Origin: Rhynchonema sp. JSB1_4
Lineage: Eukaryota > Nematoda > Chromadorea > Monhysterida > Xyalidae
Reading direction: 5' to 3'
Assembly (NCBI GenBank): GCA_030248065.1
Contig: JASAMV010004383.1
Coordinates: 56,357 to 120,356, forward strand
Length of the DNA stretch: 64,000 nt
The notes under the pieces are model-generated. The model ran no database searches. It was not told the DNA's origin and saw nothing but the letters and a program-made list of their open reading frames with translations. This document shows, piece after piece, positions 33,566 through 44,800 of this stretch (within the stretch, counting starts at the first letter, position 1; each line of letters starts with the position of its first letter). The position numbers were made by a program, and so were the translations under genes.

Positions 33566-36500
33566 CTGTGTACCAATCATCCAATCGTGAGATTTTATCA
33601 TACGCCTTCACAGTGTCGGTGAACAACTCGGGGTTCTGCTCCTCCACTGCGATTATTACGTCCTGCATTTGGGTAAATTATGATTGTATCAAATATCCGG
33701 ATTTTAACATAATATCGAGGGATAAAATCACCTTGATCAATTTGCATTCGCGACTATCGGCAAACTGCGGGTGCATGTCGACGTACTTTTTGAGTGCGTG
33801 CTGAAACAATATGTCTTACCAGGTCCCAGCTATTTGTTACAGTTGCCACTCAGGTTTTAGTAGACTGCCATCTGGCGAATGTGAAAAGAGCCAGCCATTA
33901 GGCTGGCTTAGGCTTATGCTGACTCAGCCATTTAACCATTTGTCAGCCGGTACCAGCATCAAGTCTGTCAGCATGGTAAACAAGTCACAATCCTCTTGGA
34001 AAAAGTTGGCGCTTGGCAAAAAAGCGAGTGACGCTTTCACGCAAAATACGACCATAACCATTCCCACATACCTGAGCGTTAATAACATCAATGCACAAGT
34101 GACAAAGCAGCGCGCGAAAGAAGTAATCTTTGGCGGAATATTTCAACAGCGAACTATCGGAAGCCTGTGCGCCGACCTGAAGTGTGGATTATATTTCCAA
34201 AAAAACTCATTTATGATATTCTGGCAGGTTGGTGCATGAAAAAACTAAAAAACTGTGAAATCGAACGAACCTCTTCGTAGATCTGAATCGCCTTTTGATA
34301 CTGTTCCATTTTAGCGGCATATTCGGCCACTTTCAAGAAACATTTGTTAGCGGAACTGAAACGACAGAAAAGCAGTTCGGTTTTTTCTGCTAAGCTCACC
34401 ACAGCCATCACGTCATTACTCATAGTACCGTAATAACCTAAATAGAGCTCAACACGGAATATAGCCCCTAAATGGGGTCAGTGAACAAACGGAGCCTCCA
34501 ATGCAATACCTTGTACACCACGTTGTCAGTCGATTGCATGATATACATACCTAATATTGATGAATATGCGCGGATATGCGATTATAGGAGAATAAAAAGC
34601 CCTTTCAGGCGCATTTTGGGGGTATTTGTGGGAACAAAGTTTTCAGATTTAGGTCAGTGAAAAAATAGAACCCCTTCCTTGTATTTAGGTTTCGACGTTA
34701 CTTTCGCTCTTGCGTCTCACCTTTTCGACTCCTCGCCCTTGTAGTAGTCGCCGGCCTTCTCATAATGATACATGGCTTGTTCGAGATCACCCCCATCGCC
34801 TTCATACATCTCAGCGATCGTTGTGTGATGTTTGGCCGCCATTGTGAAACGACCCTGAATCGAAAAGGCAACTGTTTTTATTATTGTCCGTGTCTGCTGT
34901 GGCCGTGACGTGTGCAGCACTGTTAAGAACAACCGAACGAAAATCGTGGCTTTCTGTCGTCAATATCGTTCGTGTACAATGCACACACAAATGTACTATG
35001 CAACTATTACTTTTCGCAGACTTGACTTTTTACCGAAAAAACATTGCTGCACGAACAAACTAACAGGAATTGACGACACCCTGGAATTAAACACTAAAAC
35101 ATCAACCAATAGCTCCAGTCCAACGCACCATATCTGTATAAATCTCGCACGCTTTGAGCATACAGTCCACAGCTGGCTGCATGTTAACTTTTCGGAAACA
35201 ATTGGCTGCATCCACATAATTACTCGCAGCTTCGTGTTTTGCGTCACCCTTGCTAAGTTGGATTTCGGCCGATTTCACAAATGACTGACCGGCCTCTGAA
35301 AAAATGGGCGTTTAGCCAAGCTTTAGGAGAATCAGGACAGGCAGGAGGAGAGACGGGGAAGAAGTCACTTTTTGGGGTGACAAATTTGAGTGGGGTGTTT
35401 CCTCCCCAAAGGTCTTAGAAGGAGTGTATAGCAGTGTTTTATTTAGTTTTTTATAAATGTTAGCAATTTTTATAATAATAGAGTAGTCTAAAGGGTTTCC
35501 CGCAATGCATCCTATAAGTAGTTTTGAAACTCTTTTTCATCTTGTGGCAACAAATTTTTCGAATTTCTGCGCAATTTCGCAAAAAAAATCCTTGGACCAT
35601 TTTTTCGTTCTTTTTACTCTTTTCTCCTCGGCGAGCATTTTTCCTAAATTTTTTCCTACTTCTTTTACTCGTTCCTTTACTGGAAAAAATCTTTTTTCCG
35701 AAGAAAACATTTCTTTCACTCCTTCCCGTCTATAAGCATAACTCCAAAATGACAATTTTTCACGCTTCCAACAAAGCCAAGGCGATGCCTTATTCTATCT
35801 CCTCCTATCGGAAGAAGCGAAAACCACACCAAACAAAAACAAACCGTTCCATTTCTTGCAGATTTTGAACAGATTTGCGGCCTTCACGTACGCTTCGCCG
35901 GCGTCATCCTTGCCGCTGAAAGGTTATTACACCGGTGCAGTGTAGTGGCAGGAAGGCAAGGTACCCTTTGTGGGGAGAATGAATCCAGATGGTTGCAAGC
36001 AAAAACAAGGTCCGAAACAAGGTTTGAAAACAAGAATAAAAAATACATACGCCCACGCGGCGCTTGTTACGCCATAAACAAGCCAAGAACTGCCAAAACG
36101 AAGGCACGGTTGCGAAAAAAAGGTTCTTTATATGTTGAGAAAAAACGAAAAAACCGAAAATTTTTAGATGGTGCTAAATAACAGGTACAGGGTATTTGGC
36201 CTGCTGTAAAGCATAGTGCAAACTGCAAAGACACAATGTGCTATTGAACACGTAGAAACTGCTCAAAACATAGGTTATAGGTTTTAGCCTCCAGGTGGCA
36301 CTTTGGCATTGATGAACCTCCAGAATGTTCAAGAACGTCATTTTTGTCAAATGTTGTACAAAAGCTGGCCCGGTTTGGTTTCTACGGAAATTTGTCTTCG
36401 GTCCAAAAAATGGACGGGCCGGACCTGTTTTTTGGTCTTTACTTTCACGAAAAAACCGGTTCTTTTCCGTCCTATAGAAGCAGGTAGTTCGCCCGGATTC

Positions 36501-37746
36501 TTTCAGTATTAGTAATTTAACGTATTCCCTAAAATACAAGAAACTCTTCGGCTCTATTGTTTCACTCGACCATTTTAAAAAAATTCATTTTCAATTCGTC
36601 AGAGCGTTCCAAATCCGGTGTTATTTTCGATCTTAGGGGGCTGTATTTTATAGGGATCGAGATTTTGGGGCTCTATTTTAGGGAATACGGTGTTTGAAAA
36701 AACCGGCGTTTTTCGAAAAAAAACCTTCTCTTTCAAAAAATACGAATTACTGACCCAACTCCCCACCCCACCCCAGACCAGGGCTGTGGCTACTTTTGCG
36801 GGGCGGGTTGGGTACATAGGTGGAAAAAATCGGGGCGGGTAGGGGGGTAGTGTACCTGGGATTTTGGGGGGGGGGGGAAATCCGGTTTGGGGGGGGGGGA
36901 GGGGGGGGGGAAGATTTTTCGGGGTGGGTAGGGTGCAGCACAAGTTTTTTCGGGTGCCTGTTTTTATGTACTAAAAAGTACATACATCGCGCGCAGCGCG
37001 AGATTTTTTGCACTTTTTAGGGTTTTCGGTCGAAATTTGGGCATTTTTGACCGAAAAATGGGCATTTTGGGGGTAAAAATCGGGGCGGGTAGGGTACCAG
37101 GGCGGGGCGGGGAGGGGAGTAGGGTACAAGAGCGGGGCGGGTAGGGGGGGGCGTACCAGCTACCAGGCCGGGGCGGGTAGGGTACCATTGGAGGGGGGAG
37201 CCCCCCCCCCCCCCCCCCCCAGCCACAGCACTGCCCCAGACATATAGTGACTACAGTGCTGTGGCTACTTCGGCGGTATTGGTCTGTGTGCCCGGTATTG
37301 GTATTGGGTATGGGTACTGGACTGGTATTGGGTGAGTCTGATTTTGGTGTTGGGTATTGGGTATTGGTCCATGCCTGGTATTGGTATTGGGTATTGGTAT
37401 TGGGTCTTAAAACGGGTATTGTGCCCATGCCTACTTGGGAGGTTTGGGGAGGGAGGTTGGGGGAGTTAGGTTTTTGGGTGAAAATTTTTAAAGTTTTTAT
37501 TATTGGGGGATTGGCGGCTTGGGCTTGGTTACAACCTTACCCAATGGGCGGAATTCTCCAGCCACAATACTGAATTACACAATCATAATATTGACTATAC
37601 CTATGGCAACCAATCAGTGGAAATCAACACTAACAAACCCGAAAAGAAACCCACCCGCCCATCAGGCCGCTAAAAAACCCGCCACCGCCTTTTGCCTTCT
37701 TTTCAGCCTCGGCGTACGCCTTCGTGGCCTTTTCCACATCTCCCAT
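33566..37746 (-). CDS. NAPA: Alpha-SNAP (NSF attachment protein), eight exons, last exon missing
   Basis: Exons on the minus strand: 37655-37746, 35845-35915, 35129-35295, 34721-34854, 34271-34355, 34072-34176, 33732-33800, 33566-33662, all phase-consistent; 273 residues so far. Alpha-SNAP binds SNARE complexes and recruits the ATPase NSF to take them apart after membrane fusion. The frame follows the family closely: KAYAEAEKK ... FFSGLMGG at the N-terminus, the TPR-like helices ([32 protein letters not shown]), [56 protein letters not shown] and [16 protein letters not shown]. About 20 residues that normally follow (the NSF-stimulating C-terminus) were not located. Intron 1 (35916-37654) has been enlarged by tandem hAT-like elements. 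Confidence 0.94.
36779..37233. mobile_element. hAT-type element with G-rich minisatellite interior
   Basis: It begins CAGGGCTGTGGCTAC and ends with GTAGCC-type inverse CAGCCACAGCACTG. The exact octamer CCCCAGAC flanks both ends (36771-36778 and 37234-37241), which is strong evidence for hAT insertion. The interior is a GGGGCGGGTAGGGTACC-like minisatellite with long G and C runs. No coding capacity. It lies in intron 1 of alpha-SNAP. Confidence 0.8.
37254..37572. mobile_element. Second hAT-like element with GGTATTG minisatellite
   Basis: The left end CAGTGCTGTGGCTACTTCGG is nearly that of its neighbour, and the right end AGCCACAATACTG is its inverse. The interior is a tandem array of TGGTATTGGGTATTGG. 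The flanking octamers do not match, so either this is a recombinant of two insertions or one boundary is wrong. Confidence 0.55.
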
Positions 37747-38933
37747 CTTGGGTGTAACGGATGAGACTCCTGTAAATAAGAAAACCATCACATCACTCCA
37801 GCAAAAATGAACATGAAAGCAGCAAACAAAACAGAACCACACAAATTGGCGACACGGAACGAGTTTTCGATTTTCCGTTTTCTTTTTCTGCGCATGGAGC
37901 AAACGTCAACCCAGGACCATGACACCGCAGCACTGCACTGGCACAACAGTGACAATTGCGAAATAACGTACACGTTGCGTTGTTGTGCTGTGTTTTTGTT
38001 ATCTCGAGTCTTGTAACAGTCACGTCCAAGTCAGTTCAATGGGGTACCGAATGTCGAAATACCTTTATAAATCGTGATAAGTCAACGATACCAATTTCTC
38101 ACCATCTTTCTTGTTTTTTCTCTAAAAGTTTGTTTTAAAAAAATTTGCCCACTTTGAATTTAACAAAATAAGCACAGCGTATTTTCGACTTTTCTGCTCC
38201 CAGAACACCCAAAATTTGGCCAATTTATCCCCAAAATACAGAAGATTTTGCCACGAGTGGCATACATCTTCAATAATACGTTAGTTTCTCACTGATTGCG
38301 ATAATTGCGGTACATATTTATAAAACAAAGCCTTTTTTCAAAAAATAAAAAGTTGGAAAAAACTTTTTGCATCTCTGCTCTGATGTGTCTCTTTCAATTT
38401 ATCTCGCCCTTCATGCGATCCATGCCATGCAATACAACCGGCCAATCATGGACACTGTACTTTGTTGACGCGTCTGTACATTTTCATGAGCCCAATATTG
38501 TGAACAATCTATTGGTGACAAATTGGCGTTCCGCCATTTTCAGGCCCAAAAAGTTTATTGTTCTGCAGGAACACCGAAAAGAACACGAGTAAGGACAAGC
38601 AATTGGAAAAGTTTCGGTGGTCACTGCATTTTTTCGCGATTTTTTTCAGCGAACTGTGGAAAAAAGGTTTCCACGAAAATAAGGCACTGAGTGATTGAGC
38701 GCATGTGAGCGACAGCCAAAATAATCACAGAATTTAACAGCACGGCAGACCGAAATAGTATATGACAAAGAGAGGCACACAAGAATGGCTTTAAAGGTTT
38801 CATAATGGTGACCCAACCTGAAATCAAGATGCACGAAATCTGTGAGAACAAAGGTATAGGATCACTGTGGGACCAGATCAATGACAGATGTCACATTTCA
38901 CTCCAATATCATCATTATAAGCAGCTTGATGTT
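37747..38933. other. Region 5' of alpha-SNAP and 3' of the elongase
   Basis: An acceptor-like TTATTTACAG precedes the alpha-SNAP ATG, so a 5' untranslated exon may lie in 37.76-38.0 kb. Otherwise I find no gene. TGATGTTTCA overlaps the elongase stop region at 38927. Confidence 0.4.
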
Positions 38934-41833
38934 TCACTCTTTCTTTCGTTTGCCTCGTGCGAGAATGTAGGATCGAATGAAAAAGTTGATGAAAAGCACG
39001 AAATACGTGCTGTAGATTAGAAGGCCGAGCACGAAGTTCTGCCAGGTTTGACCGCAAGGCAGCTGATTAGATTTGTAGTAGTAGACGAGCGAACCGATGA
39101 CAATACCGCCGATCATTTGGGATGTCTGAAACATCAGGTGAGCGAGTGATGGCTCATTCTAAGATAATTTGGATAATGTGCATGGGTTTACATGAAATTT
39201 TACATCCGAGATTTGAATGAAGTTCATCTGAGCTCAAAACGGATTGTTGGTGAGTGAGAACTATAGCATATCCCCGAAAACATTTTGCACGAAAACGTAC
39301 TTACCTGACACAATGTGATGACAATAGCGATCATTTGCGGCACTTTCACGCAGGCCGCCCGCAACGCGTAGTAGGTGTACATAAGTGAGTGCACGTAGAA
39401 GTTCATCGTGATGAACCAACGACCTGGTGCAGCATGCTCGGAACCTGGAATTCTTCAATAAGTGAAACTCTGACTAAATCTGATTCATTAGGTGGTATGT
39501 TCGAAACGATAACGTCAAGTTGGGCGTAAAGGTAAGCGCGATCGAAAACTCGGTCGGTGCAAGCTCGGTGTAAACATGAAACATTCCACGTTAACAGCAG
39601 GCAATATTTCATGTTTACACCGACCTTTACACCGACTGACGTTCACACACCATTTCAAAAATTCCACCCATTGGCTTATTAGAGCTTATTTCTGGTGCAG
39701 CTTGGAAAAGCGGGGCTCATGCTCGTCTTAAAATCTGAATGCACTATGAAACATCACCCAACCGGTCGGATTGTCATATGCCAAACTGGGGAAAACGATA
39801 GCAAGTTGAAACATCAAGCAAATGCGAACGCACATGCATGCCAAGTGAATATCAACACAGTGACGTGATGGTACCAATGCAGGAAGATTAATGGACGTTT
39901 TTTGAGCAACAGAAACACGGTGTCCCCAAGCTCAATGATTTTGCTCCACATGAACGCTTCGGTCCACCTGAATTGAACAAATACAGGTATGTATAATACT
40001 GTAATAATTATCAGACGTCCGATTTCCGCAGCAAGGAGATTTGGCGTCGCAAATGTCGACAGCGGTATGTGTAATTTTGCGTTGTAGGCCGCCCTCTGAC
40101 AAACGCGAAAAGCGAAAAAGTTTTTCAGCGTAGTCATCATCCACAGCGCACACCAAACAGCCCCTGATACGTTTTGTTTGAGCATCAGTGTGGTTTAGGC
40201 CCGGCCCGTTGATAAGGAGTTCCTGTTGTGCTGAACTTTTCACTTTTCGAGTTTGTTAGAGGGCGGCCGTTACGGTGAGGCTTTCATGATTAATAGTGGT
40301 GAGTTTCCACCGCATCGTCTAGTTTTCACGAAACAGGCGGTGCATCAGAACATCGTCAGTGCGAATGCACCACGAATGGCCACGTTACTTCAGATGATCG
40401 CATATCATGTGCACAGCAAGAGCTAAGAAATGGCCATGACTTGCCATCCGAAAGCCGATTCAGGCCAGGACGCATAACACACCGCTTCATACACACTGCA
40501 GTCACGCAATAGAACGATTGCCTCCTCTGACATGCGCACTGCACCGATGATGCTGCAAAACGGGTATGGGGTTGTATTGGTGGCTGGCCTGGTCAGTTGT
40601 GGCATCGTTGTTATCATGACCATCGGAAGATCAACTTCAGTCAGCCCCGTTGACTTTTGTAAGTTACCAAACTACTTCTATTTCGGGTCTCTGGCTTTTC
40701 CCCCAAGCGACATTAATAAGGAATATCAATATTTCGCTTCATCACTGGTGGCGAAATTTGTCAAAATCTGATTGGAACGTAAAGGCAAACTACACTAACA
40801 CGAACCCGATTTCGAAGGTGGCTTGTACTCAAAACGAATAGAAAGAGAAAATCATTATGCTCCTGTATTCTTCAACGTGTAACATTTCCCAAGTCAGCAG
40901 CCACGTCAGAATGTTTCACTATTCTGCCAGCTGCGAAATCGAGCTCATGTTGGTGTAGTTTGCCTTTATTTTGTGATGGAATAGCTGCCCTCACAATACA
41001 TAAAGTAAATTTGTTACCCTGCACTGCACGATCAATGGTTTATGCTGGTCAGAATTGAGAAGAGTTTGGCAAAGACGCGCACCTGAACAACGCCAACGCC
41101 GCATTCCATATGACCAGCGGTTGTCTGAGTACGAACGCTGCACGATTGGCCATCAGATGTTTCAGCAGAAAAATGACGCACAGATAAATGACGCATGTTG
41201 GGATGACGCACGCATGCCTGTTAGACATTTCCGTGTGGCTAAATTTTTTCATTTTGTTCGCAATTCCTTTTTAGGTACCGATTGCAATGCAAACCAACCA
41301 ACATGTGTATTTTTTGTCAACCTTCTGTAAACTTTGTAACAAACTCAACATTTTGTAAACTTTGGGCCGTGTGATAACTTTGCTTTTTATTCACGCACCC
41401 CGGCCCGGAATTCACAAACTCTTGCATTGACTATGCAGAAAAAGCATATAACTTGACTAGCATAAAGTTTGTCCCCACTCAGAATGGTAAACTTTCCGCT
41501 GGCCAAAGTAACGTGTTTCAATTGATTACCAGAGAAACAAAGAAATAATGTGAAAACCACTGCACGTCAGCGCCTGTGTGTCCGAGATGCAGAGGCACGG
41601 TCGACAATTTTTAAAATGTACAAAAGCTACAATTGGTCACAAAAATAATACCCCCCAAACTCCAACCATGAACTCTGCATCCATCTGGTGATCGTCACCG
41701 GATCATAGTTTTTCTCAAACCAGAATATCTTTGTGCTGGGGCTGTGGTTGGTGTATGGATTCTCAAGTATCCGGCCATCCGGTCCCACCGGTCGACGCCA
41801 CGAGTCTCGTTCGATTTCGGATAAAATGTTCAT
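38934..41833 (-). CDS. Fatty-acid elongase, ELOVL6-like, six exons, complete
   Basis: Exons on the minus strand: 41652-41833, 41083-41217, 40445-40552, 39834-39967, 39305-39444, 38934-39125; 891 bases, 296 residues, all phases matching. Elongases are ER membrane condensing enzymes that add two carbons from malonyl-CoA to acyl-CoA. The catalytic histidine box HWYHH is at about residues 171-175. Other family marks are FEKNYD ... RWMQ at the N-terminus, KHLMANRAAFVLRQPLVIWN, SKIIELGDTVFLLLKKRPL, WFITMNFYVHSLMYTYYALR and a C-terminal lysine-rich tail (RGKRKKE) that suits ER retention. The order and wording are closest to the ELOVL6/ELOVL3 and nematode elo-type group. The exon 3 donor appears to be a GC donor (GCAAGT). 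Three introns carry the TGATGTTTCA motif in sense, one directly at the last acceptor. Confidence 0.94.
40782..40966. repeat. Small TA-flanked inverted-repeat element, copy 2
   Basis: The ends AAGGCAAACTACACTAACAC and the inverse are flanked by TA on both sides (40780-40781 and 40967-40968). Arms match the element at 3197-3386 and the interior is reversed. It lies in elongase intron 2. Confidence 0.75.
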
Positions 41834-44800
41834 TTTTTTCAAGTTTTGCCCGTGGTTTTGGCCGGAAAATTGCGAATTTGCAAGTTAATATCAATTACAT
41901 ACATAGCTGTAAAGTCATTTCATTGAGCTGTTCGTTTTCTCGCACCGATGAGTCCTGTCTGACAAACACACTTATGTAAACTTTATTCGGATTTGTGTCT
42001 GAAATTATCCAACAACACCTTGTTTTAAAAACTGGCTGTGTAGCGAAACATGATGTCTGGCCTATTCCCACGTGTAGAAAAACAGAAACTTAAAAAAATC
42101 TTGCGAAAATTCGGATTTGGATAAGAAATATCCAATTTCTGATTATGTTGTTTCCACGTGTCACACACAGGACCGACCGTGAGCACGAATAATTTTCCTT
42201 TTTGAAATATATTATACATTCTACAAAAACCACAACAATCGCACGTATGTTCCGTCATAAATTGGTAACGTTGATTATATATTTTTCAAAATGACAGAGG
42301 GTCGATCAAGACTTAACCTTTGAGAAAAGATGTACGTACCTGCACTTCAACTCCCCTTTACTTTTTTCGACAGCACTGACTTATGTGTAATTGTTGTTGC
42401 GGATGCAAAAATAAAGTACATGTACTCGGGTGTGAAATAAAAATGAACACGAAAGTTAATAGTCGAGAATTAAAGGATTAACAGAGACACGGCGAAAAAC
42501 CTTACAATTTTTGTTCGCAGTTTTTTGTTGTTTTCGTAAGGCATTACGTGCTTGAGAGGCGAATAAAAACGAACGAGCGAACGAACAAGATCACAGCTGT
42601 GCAGTGGAAGAAAAGTGTAACGAAATTAAACACCAACAGTTTTGTAACAATTACTTATGTATCTCTCAAAGCGAAAAAATTGTTGCAAGTTGCAGTCGGT
42701 CTCAAGTGTTGTCAGGATCAAGTTCTGAAAACTAAACTCAACACGGCATCAGGCTGGATGAAGGCACATAGGCACAGCGCGACCAAACGTGGGCACTCAA
42801 CAGAGACAACAAGCCTCAACAAACATCAGGAAGACCGATCCGATCAGTCGAAACAAATTTTTCCATCAGACATTGTTGGTCAGACAGTGCTGAATCAAAA
42901 AAGCACAAAATTTAGAAGAATGCTCCACTGAACAGTTGCCAACGCAGACTCTGAACACGAGTTACTCAGTGGGGCGCTTCTATGCTGGTTAGCCATTCTC
43001 AGCAGATGCAGGCATTTCTTATGTAAATGGAAACTTTACAAAAACTTAAAATGCAAATTTAACGAAAAAATCCGACCAACTTTATGGGTGTACGCAAACC
43101 GTGTTACACAATGAAGAAGGTGGATTACAAGTCAAAAAATTCATAAATTGAAATGATAAATGAGAAGCGCACGAATTTGACTTCTCAGCTCGTTCTATAC
43201 ACCGCGTATTTTAACAACACGGTTTTTATTTTATAACTTGTGGAAGAGAACATAAAGAGCACAAATTTAAAAATATGCCTTATAAGACAAATTTAATAAA
43301 AAAAACACGCTTACGACAGAGGCGGACAGTATTACAAATAGGGATCGTTATATTATGTAGTCTGCAACATAGAATAACAAGACAAGGCATAGTAACTGAA
43401 AAGTTTTCACAGAGACTTTTTCAGATTTTAGTCTCACAAATTGTCTGTGTGGGAGAAAGAGAGAAATCTTGCCACAGTATAAATGCATACATGGAACATG
43501 GGACGCTGATGTTGCCTGATTGTCATGCACGAACACAGGCAAGTACATACGAGTTCCACAACCCATGTCTGTTGACTGCAACCTGCGGCCTTTTCTTCTT
43601 GAACTCAATCCTACTGACTCCTTGTATACGTTATGTTAAACTAGTGAACCCACAATTTTTACCAATAATAAATACCTACGCAACAACAATAACGGACATG
43701 GTAGTAGTATAACTGTGGTACACTTGAACAATGTGAGAATCGTGTAATTTTCAACTAAAATGCTGTGTGTGTAGTGCAAGCGGAAAAGTGGACACGTCCT
43801 TTTTTCCGCAACGCAGCAAACCAGCAAACGAGAGAAGACTTTATTTTGCGCAGAAAGGCTAGTCTACCCTAAAAATATAGATATGCGCAATTTGATTAAA
43901 ATTCAACTATTGTTGCTAAAAATCATGCAAAAGACCAACTTCTCCAAGACCATGTATAAACACGTTTAGCTGCTGATGTTTTGGTTGTTCAAGATAGATA
44001 CTTCCAGACACGACAACGAAAACGGCCATCGTTTAATGCCAACGTTACTAAATAATGTAATAATAATAACAACGTAATAGGGGCACTGCAAGTTTTTGGC
44101 AAGGAAACCCACTGAACAGGTTGGGGAGCTGAAGCGGACTGTAGTTGTTCACCTAAGTTAGCACACGTTCAATGAAAGTGTGTGTTATGCATTGAAGTTC
44201 AAATGTACACACTTTCAAGTTTACCGGTTTTGAGCATTTTTAATTGCAACCGGCAAATCAAAAAGAATCAATGGCAAACTACACGTACAGACACGTTTGC
44301 TCTTTCAATAAGACATATGGTCAAACGTTTACTTTTTAGCGAGCAGTTTTGTTCGCATTATGCATTTGAGTCTATAATTCATACATTCACCGCAAACATA
44401 TTAGGATTAGTACTTGCGGAATATTTATAAAACGGGTTTTCCGACGATCATTCAGGCGCAGAGTGATCAGAAGTGAACGAAAGTTAAAAAACAGTCGCGT
44501 CGAACAGTTAAAAGTGTGATAAATACACAAACATTTTTGTAAAAATGACGAAAATATAAAAAACACATATTGTTCACTGGCGCAAAATCGTGCATTCTTA
44601 ATCATGAAGTAATGAAACGGCTGCAGACGCACTACAATGCCAAAAGGTTTAGATTATCATCGGTAGGCAAAACCAACAGATCACGAAAGAACGCTTTTGT
44701 GGTCATGGTCAGAGTTACTAAAGAAGGAGTGTTGGTGCAAGCGCGCATTATAGTATAAACACTAGTAAAATTGTAGAAATAATCGCAATGTAAGGTGTGT

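Noticed and set aside
40000..40185. Long minus-strand frame running into the elongase HWYHH exon
   Set aside because: The upstream part is intron 3 read through. The family alignment and splice phase show that exon 4 starts at 39967.
43275..43712. 145-codon ATG frame in the AT-rich gene-poor stretch
   Set aside because: It shows no recognisable domain or protein-like pattern, and overlapping frames on the other strand are equally open.
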